61,992 nucleotides of DNA from Lachnospiraceae bacterium 3-1 (GTDB lineage Bacteria > Bacillota > Clostridia > Lachnospirales > Lachnospiraceae): assembly GCA_000403255.2 (NCBI GenBank), contig KE159595.1:84264-146255 (forward strand), read 5' to 3'. The notes under the pieces are model-generated. The model was not told where the DNA came from. It made no database searches and saw only the letters and a program-made list of their open reading frames with translations. How positions within the stretch are numbered: position 1 is the first letter of the stretch; each line of letters starts with the position of its first letter. The position numbers and the translations under genes were made by a program. This document shows positions 18,701 to 25,864 of the stretch, one piece after another.

Positions 18701-18886
18701 GAGGCAACCAGAGCAATTCGTAAGCTGGAAAATAAAGAGCTGGCTTCTATCCCAATTTTTGCTATGACTGCCAATGCTTTTGAGGAAGACAAGCAGGAGG
18801 CGATGAAGGCAGGAATGAATGGGCATTTGGCGAAGCCGATTGATGTGAAAGCGTTGTTTAGTACATTGGACAAAATATTAATGTAG
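15743..18886 (+). CDS. hybrid histidine kinase with PAS domains and two receiver domains
   Basis: ATG 15743 follows GGAAAGGAG; an earlier in-frame ATG (15707) lies inside the previous gene. The 1,047-residue protein is soluble. It has PAS-like domains (VPNLVWYKDKNGIHKKVNNS near 140-170; GVIRHSIDGTSVFSINQAAL near 265), HisKA with FLSNMSHDIRTPMNAIVGF (His about 549), an N-box (LNQVLLNLLSNSVKYT), G-boxes (DTGIGMS, GTGLGMAI), then two receivers: VVDDDFN with VYVIDWMLPDM (Asp about 836) and LAEDNELNQ with LILMDVRMPEM (Asp about 976). It would phosphorylate itself and pass phosphate along the receivers; an output protein is not encoded nearby. Its probable co-transcription with the PurF-like gene suggests a metabolic signal. 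Confidence 0.93.
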   Translation: MYHCQLQFYFLGQSCRMFEIIKEMSPLEHFAHEYMESEKLQETLAAKADVILADFKNQNAKETLQSLCLAKKKEAELIVLITQEQRDLFRNDFEDVKDVWICPMSEEEVRFRFLRWQQGYKMSKDFWQTKHYFETTINGVPNLVWYKDKNGIHKKVNNSFCRTVNKTRQQVEGRGHAYIWDVEHDDPACIESEREVMETGKTCVSEEIIQTGTGERILMTYKSPLYDLNGSVMGTAGVAIDVTQEREYEQEIMRKNQTLEKIFTTIDCGVIRHSIDGTSVFSINQAALNILGYESKEEMVEDGFVMVAKTVVEEDKPKLQRCMESLEKEGDIVSTEYRVQHKDGKILHIMGNAKLLKEDGQLFYQRFLLDCTAQKLEEKENERRHTELVQALGIDYSLICYLDLDENTGIPLRNNKEGGQVFLPVADGKFLYDKSIGRYIQEHVHEEDREMLTEFSSGENLKREMAERKVSYKNYRILLEGDMKYFQLKVVRIGDWKKQHCVVLGFRSVDEETRREMEKTDLLRNALMQANQANKAKSTFLSNMSHDIRTPMNAIVGFTTLAITHIDYRDQVEQYLKKIMTSGNHLLSLINDVLDMSRIESGKIHLDENPCRLPDILHGLRNILQADIHAKQLELYIDAVDIMDEEIYCDKLRLNQVLLNLLSNSVKYTGPGGIVSIRVTEKPGAPNGYANYEFNIKDTGIGMSEEFVSRIFEPFEREKSSTNSGIQGTGLGMAITKNIVDMMNGTIDVKSEQGVGTEISLCFTFRVYVGMKEPQDIPQLKNCRALVVDDDFNTCDSVTYMLGQIGLRAEWTLSGKEALLRTHQAVMRNDIYTVYVIDWMLPDMNGIEVTRKIRKEMGEDVPIILLTAYDWLDIEEEAKEAGITAFCSKPLFLSELRRCLHSIVGEEEEQQKHEEEDSEKNYTGCILLAEDNELNQEIARVILGDAGFTVEVAANGRIAVDMLKQSEPGYYQLILMDVRMPEMTGYEATRAIRKLENKELASIPIFAMTANAFEEDKQEAMKAGMNGHLAKPIDVKALFSTLDKILM

Positions 18887-18892
18887 TTATGG

Positions 18893-18939
18893 GACGGGTC
18901 ATGGGCTGGATGAATCAATTTCAGCGTTCATGACCCGTC
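18893..18939 (+). terminator. hairpin after the kinase gene
   Basis: GACGGGTCATG and CATGACCCGTC form a perfect 11-bp stem with a 25-base loop. No clear T-run follows, so termination is uncertain. Confidence 0.4.
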
Positions 18940-18982
18940 ACTTGTTGAGGGCTATTTGGCGAAATGTGAATGATACACTACA

Positions 18983-19354
18983 CTAGTTATTGCTTTTTCT
19001 TTGTGATTTGGTATATAGCAAACAGTAAGAGCCCAAGGAATACAAAAGTATCAATATAAAGTCAATGATATTTATTTTAAGCCACCGCCAAAGGAAGGGG
19101 CGCAACACATATCTGATTAGGATGCATGCAGCGGGAAAGGCAAAAATAAATTTTTTATCAGCAAAAGAACTGACTGCGCCGTTATGCCATTGGATGGGTA
19201 TTTTGGCAGGCAGGTATCCGACGGAGCAAACCGCCACTAAGAAACAAACGCCGATCAATATTCCCCAAGTGATTTTTTTACCCCATAGAAAATCATAAAA
19301 ACGAATGTGAGATCGCGCCAGTCCGGTTTTTTGTTCTGTCTCTTTTATAGTCAT
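18983..19354 (-). pseudogene. MerR/DUF1648 fusion protein with internal deletion
   Basis: The frame starts after GGGAGGG with MTIKETEQKTGLARSHIRFY, the first helix-turn-helix part of a MerR regulator. After only about 22 residues it jumps to membrane segments (WGILIGVCFLVAVCSVGYLP, then AKIPIQWHNGAVSSFADKKF), which match the PxxIPxHW-type signature of DUF1648 proteins. MerR proteins fused to a DUF1648 tail are known, but the rest of the DNA-binding domain is missing here, so about 60 residues appear to have been deleted in frame. The C-terminus also looks irregular (SLGSYCLLYTKSQRKSNN). A membrane remnant may still be made; regulation is unlikely. Confidence 0.5.
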
Positions 19355-19796
19355 TGATGTATCCCTCCCTTTGATTTATCATACAGTATAAATAGGGTTT
19401 ACAGTCAATGAGATTCTCCTGTATAAAACAACGAATGATTTCTCCTCCACCCACAAGCCAAATATTTCCAGAGTGCTTTTTTGAGATGAGATCCAGTACT
19501 TGTTGCCCTGGCGGTAAAGACGTGAATTGGACATTCGGGTCGTGTTGGCGCTGGTGACGTGTGCATACATAACAAGGCATTCCTTCATAGGGCCACTTAT
19601 CAGGGGAAAGTTCATTTTTTATTTGACGATAGGTTTTTCCTCCAAGTATCATTGCCTGTACGGAATGATAGAATTTCTCATAACCAAGGTCTGGGGAAGG
19701 ATTTGGAGTTTCATCTAAAAAGCTGATATTACCATCTTTTTCAGCAATATATCCATCCAAAGACGTTGCGATATATAAAATTATTTTGTTTTTCAT
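19293..19796 (-). CDS. RibD C-terminal/dihydrofolate-reductase-like protein, probably C-terminally truncated
   Basis: ATG 19796 (MKNKIILYIATSLDGYIAEK) follows a GGAGA site. The sequence shows the YyaP/YwjB type of the RibD_C/DHFR superfamily: SLDGYIA, ILGGKTYRQIKNELSP, MPCYVCTRHQ, and IWLVGGGEIIRCFIQENLID. In complete relatives the text after LID is an (I/V)(I/V)PxxLG(G/S)G strand. Here the frame instead continues as CKPYLYCMINQREGYI and runs over the start of the next gene by 62 bp. The last 40 residues or so of the domain seem to have been lost in a deletion. Enzymatic activity is therefore doubtful. Confidence 0.65.
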   Translation of the reverse strand: MKNKIILYIATSLDGYIAEKDGNISFLDETPNPSPDLGYEKFYHSVQAMILGGKTYRQIKNELSPDKWPYEGMPCYVCTRHQRQHDPNVQFTSLPPGQQVLDLISKKHSGNIWLVGGGEIIRCFIQENLIDCKPYLYCMINQREGYINDYKRDRTKNRTGAISHSFL

Positions 19797-19865
19797 CGTA
19801 GATCTCCTGGGTTTCTTTTTTGTGATAGAATCCATTTTATCATAGCAATTTGTGAAATGCTAGAA

Positions 19866-20165
19866 AAGATAAAAGTAAATTATTAATCTTCTAATTCAAA
19901 CTTATCTTCATTTACAAGCTCTCGAATAAATTCCTCAAAACTATTACTCCGGCGCTGGGACAGTCACAAATAGCTACTCCAATGGCAGGGTACTCCCAGT
20001 TGTCAATCATAAATTGACTTCCCAACTCTCCACATAACGAAGAACTTTTTTCCTCCCAATACCAAAAATTCCTGTAATAGCTACATGGTCTTTTGCCCAA
20101 CTGAATTCCGATATTACACTTTCTGTCACTTTCCGACAAATGGGAATTAGTCGAATTTATCCTCT
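19866..20165 (-). pseudogene. second SUKH (SMI1/KNR4) immunity-type gene, decayed
   Basis: Pieces of one SMI1/KNR4-family protein can be read in more than one frame: FSWAKDHVAITGIFGIG, then SSLCGELGSQFMIDNWEYPA and IGVAICDCPSAG, then SFEEFIRELVNEDKFELED. A frameshift lies in the A-run near 20050. A deletion of about 30-40 residues lies after CPSAG at the point (19942-19954) where the DNA reads TATTACTCCGGCG, the same as a MITE terminus. The 5' end merges with the preceding SUKH gene. SUKH proteins are immunity factors against contact-dependent or polymorphic toxins. No toxin gene is seen in the window. Confidence 0.55.
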
Positions 20166-20695
20166 CCCCGGATTTTCTTGTTCTTCCGTTCTTCTAACTC
20201 CGCAATTTGGTTCATCAAACAATCTGAAAAAGTCCCTTCAATCGGTGTGGCTTCTCCTGTTATATAGTAGTCAAGAAGGACTATGTTATTATCCTTGTCA
20301 AAACAAAATATTTCATCACCATTCCCTATAATGGACAAGAATGGAATAAAATCAGTAAAACCTTCATCGTGTAGTTCTTTTGTTTTTTCCTGAATATCCA
20401 AAAAATCGGGTATTCCATTGGCAATTCCATAAACTATAATTCCACGACAGAACGACCAAAATGGGCCTATGTCATACTGTTTCGCTCGTGGCCATATTTC
20501 TTCCTGAACCTCCATATAAAGCCCGCCTAATGGGGACATAGTAAACTCTCTAAAATCGGCAGGAAGATTTATCTCATACTGGTTTTCAAAATTCTTTATA
20601 TCCTGTTCCGATGGCTCATTTCCCATACAAGCTACAACCTGATAAGTCTGCTTATCATAATTATGGAAATAATCGTAAACTTTCTCTAATGCCAT
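20147..20695 (-). CDS. SUKH (SMI1/KNR4) superfamily protein, immunity-type
   Basis: ATG 20695 (MALEKVYDYFHNYDKQTYQV) follows GGAGGT at a good distance. The 182-residue protein has the SUKH pattern: an N-terminal helix pair with EQDIKNFENQYEINLPADFR, then the conserved centre (MSPLGGLYMEV), and a later IPFLSIIGNGDEIFCFDKDN, which fits the I-x-(I/F)-x3-G-x-G-D strand of this family. Such proteins bind and block toxins of interbacterial conflict systems. It stands beside a decayed relative (19866-20165), so the two probably belonged to an array of immunity genes. A frame extending to 20770 exists but has no ribosome-binding site. Confidence 0.75.
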   Translation of the reverse strand: MALEKVYDYFHNYDKQTYQVVACMGNEPSEQDIKNFENQYEINLPADFREFTMSPLGGLYMEVQEEIWPRAKQYDIGPFWSFCRGIIVYGIANGIPDFLDIQEKTKELHDEGFTDFIPFLSIIGNGDEIFCFDKDNNIVLLDYYITGEATPIEGTFSDCLMNQIAELEERKNKKIRGEDKFD

Positions 20696-20770
20696 GATAA
20701 TAACCTCCATTCCGCCGCTTTTCAGGTGCGGCACAAATATAATCAGTGTAAGTTCTGCCTTTTCAAGCAC

Positions 20771-21906
20771 AAATGAGTGGTACTGCGAGTCTGTACACTA
20801 AGAATTGTTTAAGCACATTAGTTTAATTGTGTGGCAGTTCAGTCAATAATGTCAGTTAGTTAATGATAGAGAAAATATATGTTTGCTTCCAGCAAAAAGG
20901 AAGCAAATTCCATCTCCGCTGTGGGCTGACACCCATGAAGTCTGTGTGCCCAAAAATGAAATGGGAATATGATAAAACAGCCACTAAAAGTAAACGAGTC
21001 TGCCACTATGAAAATCCCTGTACAGAAAAAGAAATAGGAATCGCTTGTTAAACGCCGCGGCAAGAATTTGGCGAATGCTACGAGGGTAAGTGTCCTGCGG
21101 GTGCAAATACCACGCCTCTTAGGGCGAAAAGAACAAGCTAGGTCATGCCCTATATCTTGCTGTGGGGTATTTGACTGGCTGTCCTCAACTTTCTTTTACA
21201 CTATACCTCCTACCACTCCCGATTTTCAAGCTTAACTTCCTTTTCCAATTATACATGGAAACATGAGATTTTTCAATTCTCAAACTATCTTTGCTTAGGT
21301 TTGGATGGTACTGCGTTACTGTTCACACAGGACTTTGTATTCACTTATGAATAAATTGTTTCATTTTCAACAGCTTCCCTTACACACACCAGAACGTTAT
21401 TCATTTTTTGAATACATAAGAACAGATTTTCTGATTTCAACTGTTCTGTAACGACCTGCCTGTCGACATATTCCGCTGCCAGTGCATCCCACCATAATTT
21501 TATTTTTTGGTTAGTTGTTGACTGCTTTGATAAGCACACCATCAACCGCTAAGTGCTATTTTGAATTTTGCATTACCTTTCTGCATTGTAACAAAAAAAT
21601 TATATTTTCCAATTACTTCCTTATGTGGCAACAGCCTTCGGTGGATTTCTAGTATTTCCAGTTTCTGGGATGGAAGCAGGAAAATTTGTCCCAAACATGT
21701 AAATCCCTATCAATATTTTTATACTGTCAAGATGAAAATCCTTTGAAGAAAGCTCTATTTCAGATATGAAAGGGCTGAACTGTTGCGGAGTATGAAAAAA
21801 TATTTCTTTTTCCTTATTATTTTCTGAAATTTTATGTTATACTATCGGGATAGGGGGATTTGTTTAAGGGAATAGACTATATTTTTCAGGAAAGAAGGTA
21901 TCAGCT
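20771..21906. other. 1.1-kb region without a supported gene
   Basis: Only short frames are present. One (20863-21051, plus) is Cys-rich with CHYENPCTEKE and could be a transposase remnant, but I cannot confirm this. A 66-codon minus-strand frame (21345-21545) has no ribosome-binding site. Composition and lack of long frames suggest decayed DNA between the SUKH genes and the dehydrogenase. Confidence 0.5.
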
Positions 21907-22668
21907 ATGAAACAATTGAACGAAAAGGTAGCAATTATCACAGGTGCAGGACAGGGAATTGGAAAAGGAATTGCCCTTCATTTGGCAAAACGGGGCGTTA
22001 AGATTGTATGTATCGGGAGACGGCCGGAACCCATTGCCCAGACTGCGAAAGAGGTTGAGGAACTAGGAAGCCAGAGCTTTTCCATGTCATGTAATACGGC
22101 AGATCGGGAGCAGGTGAAGGAAGTTGTGAAAAAAACAGTGGAAACATTTGGAACGGTTGATGTTATGATTAATAATGCACAAAGTATTCCGCCAAATGCG
22201 CCAGTAGAGGAAACTAGTTATGAGAACATGTATCTGGCATGGTCTACTGGAACCATTGGCTCCTTGAATTTTATGCAGGAGTGTTTTCCATATATGAAGG
22301 AGCAGCAGGAGGGACGTATTATCAATTTTGCATCTGCAACTGGAATGTTTGGATATGCGGGACAGCTTGCCTATGCATGTAATAAAGAATCTATCCGTGG
22401 CATGACGAAGATTGCTGCGAAAGAATGGGGACAATATGGAATCAGCGTCAACTGTGTTCTTCCTGGTGCAGAATCACCTGCTGCTAAGGAATGGGCGAAG
22501 AAATTTCCAGAAAAGTATCAGGCGATTATTCAGCAGCAGCCCATGCGTCGGCTTGGGGATGCAGAAAATGATATTGCGCCTGTGATTGCGTTTTTAAGCG
22601 GCCCAGATAGCTGCTATTTCTCTGGTCAGTGTTTGCTGATAGACGGCGGATATTCTATTATGCCTTAG
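21907..22668 (+). CDS. short-chain dehydrogenase/reductase (SDR)
   Basis: A protein of 253 residues with the classical SDR features: cofactor motif TGAGQGIGKG (residues 12-21), a GRR end to strand 2 that favours NADP(H), NNAQS in place of the NNAG motif, catalytic Ser in NFASATG, and YACNK as the YxxxK motif. It ends with GQCLLIDGGYSIMP, also standard. SDRs oxidise or reduce alcohol/carbonyl groups. In gut Clostridia similar enzymes act on sugars, fatty acyl chains or bile acids, but nothing here selects a substrate. AGAAGG lies before ATG 21907, and a strong terminator follows, so it is probably a single-gene unit. Confidence 0.9.
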   Translation: MKQLNEKVAIITGAGQGIGKGIALHLAKRGVKIVCIGRRPEPIAQTAKEVEELGSQSFSMSCNTADREQVKEVVKKTVETFGTVDVMINNAQSIPPNAPVEETSYENMYLAWSTGTIGSLNFMQECFPYMKEQQEGRIINFASATGMFGYAGQLAYACNKESIRGMTKIAAKEWGQYGISVNCVLPGAESPAAKEWAKKFPEKYQAIIQQQPMRRLGDAENDIAPVIAFLSGPDSCYFSGQCLLIDGGYSIMP

Positions 22669-22702
22669 GGAGTATTTCTTGTAGAATTAGGGTGTCAAAA
22701 AA

Positions 22703-22768
22703 TTTACTGCCAGCTTCATCGAAGGAATGTTTGTGGATTTTCCAGGATGAGGCTGGCAGTATTTTATT
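22703..22768 (+). terminator. Rho-independent terminator of the SDR gene
   Basis: TACTGCCAGC-TTCATC pairs with GATGAG-GCTGGCAGTA, followed by TTTTATT. Confidence 0.75.
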
Positions 22769-22928
22769 GGGGGAATGTTGATACAAAGAACAGAGGGAAA
22801 GCGTGATGGTGAGAGAGTAATCTGAGGGTGTAAAGAAAGTGCTAAGAAATGGGAAAAATGGGGAATTATGGTGAAAAAGCAGGGGAGGTGTGGTATGATG
22901 AGAGTGATAATTGTTGAAAAAAGGATAG

Positions 22929-23123
22929 ATAATAAAAAGTTATCCGTTGGTTTTTGGTGAAATAATTGAATGGATAATCCACTGTTATCTGTCAATTTGG
23001 CGAGATAGGAAGGGTATGGATAATTGATAGTTATCCGTTGGATATTAGAAGTGGGAAATCTTGGATAACAATTTATTGTTTGCCAACTTTACAGAAAATG
23101 ATAGATTACAGGTTTCTTTTCTT
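22929..23123 (+). repeat. left 195-bp inverted repeat of the 5.86-kb island
   Basis: These 195 bases are the reverse complement of 28594-28788 with two mismatches that I can see (in GGATATTAG/GGATTTTAG and ATTACAGG/ATTACTGG). The repeat holds several copies of TTATCC/GGATAA: 22940, 22972, 23018, 23031 and 23063, among others; the 12-mer GTTATCCGTTGG occurs twice (22939, 23030). The dehydrogenase gene starts 29 bp inside it, so its promoter must lie in or next to the repeat. Confidence 0.95.
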
Positions 23124-23151
23124 AAATATATGATTTTGAGAGGTAGTATTT

Positions 23152-24171
23152 ATGCTTAAAATTGGTATATTAGATAGAATTACAATACCAGATTTGGAAG
23201 AAAGAATTTTAAATTCTATTGGCAAAATAATCTGCTTTAATGCAACCAACGAATGTGAACTTCCAAATGAAATAGCTAATTTAGATGCTGTAATTGTTTA
23301 TAATAAAATAACACTTACTCAAATTACAATTAATAAACTATTGAATTGCAAAGTAATTGTTAAGGCTGGTGTGGGCTTTGACAATATTGATATTTGTGCC
23401 GCTGGAAATATTGGGATTCCAGTAATAAATGTTCCAGATTATGGTACAAATGATGTGGCTGATCATACATTTGCACTATTTTTGTCATATGTAAAAAAAA
23501 TCGGGTTTTATAATAATGCCCTTCAAAAGAATATAGTTCAATATTGGAAACCCGGGAATGGAAAAAAAGTGCACAGATTGTCAGAACTAACTTTCGGAAT
23601 AATAGGAATGGGTCGAATCGGAACTGCTGTTGCAATGCGTGCAAAAGCTTTTGGAATGAATGTTGTTTATTATGATCCGTACCTTCCAGATGGTTATGAT
23701 AAAACCTATCAAGTTAAAGAATTTAAAGTTCTTGAAGAATTAGTAAGCAATAGTAATGTGATTTCCATTCATGTCCCACTTAATAGAAATACAGAGAAGA
23801 TGATTAATTACTCATTATTACAGAATGCTAAGTATAAACCTATATTGATAAATACTGCAAGAGGTAAAGTGATTAATACTGAGGATATATATTTATCATT
23901 AAAAGAAAATATTATTGAAGCATATTTAGCTGATGTTTTCGAGTCAGAGCCACCTTCAGATAATACAGAACTACTGCTACAGTTTTCTCTAGAAGATGGG
24001 ATTTTTCGAGATAGAATAATTTTCACTCCGCATTCAGCTTCCCATACTATTGAAGCGAGAAAGGAAATGCGTGAAAAAGCGGCAATTAGTGTTAAGATGT
24101 TTATACAAGAAAATAAAATGAAAAATTGTATTAATTATAACATATTGCAGAGGAACAACTATTATGAATAA
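23152..24171 (+). CDS. D-2-hydroxyacid dehydrogenase-family protein
   Basis: A protein of 339 residues with the phosphoglycerate dehydrogenase/CtBP fold. The N-terminal part holds VIVKAGVGFDNIDICAAGN and NVPDYGTNDVADHTFALFLS. The NAD-binding motif is GIIGMGRIG, with YDP at the end of the next strand, which favours NAD. The catalytic Arg lies in INTARGKVIN, the Glu near ADVFESEPP and the His in FTPHSASHT. Members oxidise or reduce 2-hydroxy/2-oxo acids such as glycerate 3-phosphate. It is the first gene of a three-gene operon and overlaps the RtcB-like gene by 8 bp. The partner genes make a plain serine-synthesis role unlikely; it may act on a nucleotide- or RNA-derived acid or play a structural role. 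Confidence 0.88.
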   Translation: MLKIGILDRITIPDLEERILNSIGKIICFNATNECELPNEIANLDAVIVYNKITLTQITINKLLNCKVIVKAGVGFDNIDICAAGNIGIPVINVPDYGTNDVADHTFALFLSYVKKIGFYNNALQKNIVQYWKPGNGKKVHRLSELTFGIIGMGRIGTAVAMRAKAFGMNVVYYDPYLPDGYDKTYQVKEFKVLEELVSNSNVISIHVPLNRNTEKMINYSLLQNAKYKPILINTARGKVINTEDIYLSLKENIIEAYLADVFESEPPSDNTELLLQFSLEDGIFRDRIIFTPHSASHTIEARKEMREKAAISVKMFIQENKMKNCINYNILQRNNYYE

Positions 24172-25249
24172 AAAAATGAAAAATCATAGAAAATCATTAA
24201 AGAACTTTATTGACATGAGTTCAGGTGATCCAACAGCTATTATTGCAAAAGAACATGGGCTCATGGGACTTACACGTCTTATAATGTGTATGGATAAATT
24301 AGGATTAAATACTGATAATAATTATTTCATAGCTTTACCAGACTATACATATACAAGAAATTCTTTCCGTTGGAATGCGGGTTTTCCCTATGGGTGCATA
24401 ATATGCACCGATCAAACTGAGCCTTTTATTCCTATAGATTTCAGACCTAATTGTTGTGGTGTTGTTTTTGCAGAAATACCAGAAGATGAATTTGATTTAG
24501 TCAAACTAAAAAATACATATCATTCACTTTTACACTCTTATTCAGACTTAGATTCAACAGATTTTAATAGGCGGAATCATTTTTTTGGTATTTACCGTAA
24601 TGAAAAAACTGATAAATATTATTTTTTAATTCATGGCTCTTTTATGTTTGCCAAAAACGGTTTATACAGTGAAAAAAATCAAGACTTAGTAGCTCAAAAG
24701 AAAACTATGGATGTATTAGGGACTCCTCTTAATTATTTGTGTGGATACGAGGCTAAACAATATTATAATAATTATATACACCACGAAGAACTCTCCAATT
24801 TTTATCGAGAATTGATTTTAAAGACGTTATTTCCTGAGGCAAAAATACTATTTCATCGCACACATGAGGGGTTTATGGATATGGGAACACTTTTGTTAGG
24901 GGCATATGCAGATTATAATCCCTTTAGTTGTCCGATTATGCTGTCACCGGATGAAAGTTTACCTTATGTAAATATAAACAATCCAGTTGAATTAGGAGAT
25001 TCAAAAAAATTATATTGCGCCCCACATGGTGGTGGATATGCATTGTCATCAGTTATTGATGCCCAAAAAACAGAAATGATAGGAAATGAATTTTTAATAA
25101 CTTATACAAATAATTCAAAAATGTTAACAAATAATATTATTGATATGCCTTTCTGCTATAGGAATGACTCTGCAGATAAATGGTGTTCTTTATATAAAAA
25201 AGGCAATATAATTGAAACATTAAAACCGTTATTTAATTTAAAGGTATAA
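24164..25249 (+). CDS. divergent RtcB-like RNA ligase, candidate
   Basis: A protein of 361 residues that resembles RtcB in its order of motifs: FPYGCIICTDQTEPFIPIDF followed by PNCCGV (about residue 94; RtcB has DINCGV with a metal-binding Cys), RNHFFGIY (about 136; RtcB NHF), YYFLIHGS (about 156; RtcB H-x-GSRG), FHRTHEGF (about 230; RtcB HRKG region) and APHGGGYALS (about 285; RtcB HGAGR, where His is guanylylated). RtcB joins RNA ends bearing 2',3'-cyclic phosphate and 5'-OH with GTP and Mn. The match is by pattern only, spacing is compressed (RtcB is usually 400-480 residues), and some residues differ (HGGGY for HGAGR). It overlaps the dehydrogenase gene and ends just before the phosphatase gene. 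Confidence 0.5.
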   Translation: MNKKMKNHRKSLKNFIDMSSGDPTAIIAKEHGLMGLTRLIMCMDKLGLNTDNNYFIALPDYTYTRNSFRWNAGFPYGCIICTDQTEPFIPIDFRPNCCGVVFAEIPEDEFDLVKLKNTYHSLLHSYSDLDSTDFNRRNHFFGIYRNEKTDKYYFLIHGSFMFAKNGLYSEKNQDLVAQKKTMDVLGTPLNYLCGYEAKQYYNNYIHHEELSNFYRELILKTLFPEAKILFHRTHEGFMDMGTLLLGAYADYNPFSCPIMLSPDESLPYVNINNPVELGDSKKLYCAPHGGGYALSSVIDAQKTEMIGNEFLITYTNNSKMLTNNIIDMPFCYRNDSADKWCSLYKKGNIIETLKPLFNLKV

Positions 25250-25251
25250 TT

Positions 25252-25803
25252 ATGAATGTAAATCATTTGTTCTTTTTAAGGCATTGTCAATCTTTATATA
25301 ATGTGCAGGAGAAAATTAGTGGACAGGCAGACTGCCCAATTGTACATAAAATTATTGATTGCTCAGTTTTAAAGGAAATCTTATCATCAGAAAACGTAAT
25401 TATAATTTCTTCTCCGCTAACAAGATGTTTAGATACCGTAAATTTATTACAAAATTCTGTTTCAGTGACATGGCCTATAATAGTGGATAAAACAATTATT
25501 GAAAGAGGTATGGGCAGATGGGAAGGACAGAAAAAAACTATTATTATAAAACAATTTCCTGAATTTTTTTATAATGGCAAATTTATTGTAAAATTAACAC
25601 CAATTGGAGGTGGCGAAAAATATGTGGATTTTAGAAATAGATTGATTTTTTTTATCCATACTATAAAGGAATTATTAAAGGAAAAGCACATAATTGTTTG
25701 TTCTCATAATCAAACTTTGCGGATGATTACAGCATTAATAACAAATAAAAATTTTGATATTATTTCGTCCTATCCCAATGGAGTTGTTACAAAAATACTT
25801 TAA
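25252..25803 (+). CDS. histidine phosphatase (phosphoglycerate-mutase-like) protein
   Basis: A protein of 183 residues. The N-terminal motif is FFLRHCQSLYN (RHC in place of the usual RHG), followed by SSPLTRCLDT with the conserved Arg, ERGMGRWEG with the proton-donor Glu, and CSHNQTLRMI with the second catalytic His. This is the two-histidine (branch 1) phosphatase fold. Such enzymes remove phosphate from small molecules, sugars, nucleotides or protein. It is the last gene of the operon and starts two bases after the RtcB-like stop. With an RNA-ligase-like partner it might process phosphate ends of nucleotides, but this is conjecture. Confidence 0.8.
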   Translation: MNVNHLFFLRHCQSLYNVQEKISGQADCPIVHKIIDCSVLKEILSSENVIIISSPLTRCLDTVNLLQNSVSVTWPIIVDKTIIERGMGRWEGQKKTIIIKQFPEFFYNGKFIVKLTPIGGGEKYVDFRNRLIFFIHTIKELLKEKHIIVCSHNQTLRMITALITNKNFDIISSYPNGVVTKIL

Positions 25804-25837
25804 ATAGCCAGTACCTAACAACACAGGCTATTTAAAG
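25798..25837. terminator. bidirectional terminator between the two units of the island
   Basis: A perfect 12-bp stem, CTTTAAATAGCC and GGCTATTTAAAG, with a 16-base loop. It overlaps the phosphatase stop codon and lies before the 3' end of the converging nuclease gene. Confidence 0.75.
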
Positions 25838-25864
25838 TAATCAAAGAATTCTGTGCTCTAACCA

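Noticed and set aside
20863-21051. Cys-containing 62-codon frame resembling the end of an IS1182-type transposase
   Set aside because: The likeness rests on a single CxxxxxC stretch and the frame lacks any other family motif; kept only as a remark on the gap.
21345-21545. 66-codon minus-strand frame
   Set aside because: No ribosome-binding site, no recognisable domain and a weak start; not supported as a gene.
22687-22995. Minus-strand frame starting MTDNSGLSIQLF, shared with a plus-strand frame at 28722
   Set aside because: The shared protein text is simply the 195-bp inverted repeat translated outward; there is no ribosome-binding site and the frames diverge at the repeat end.
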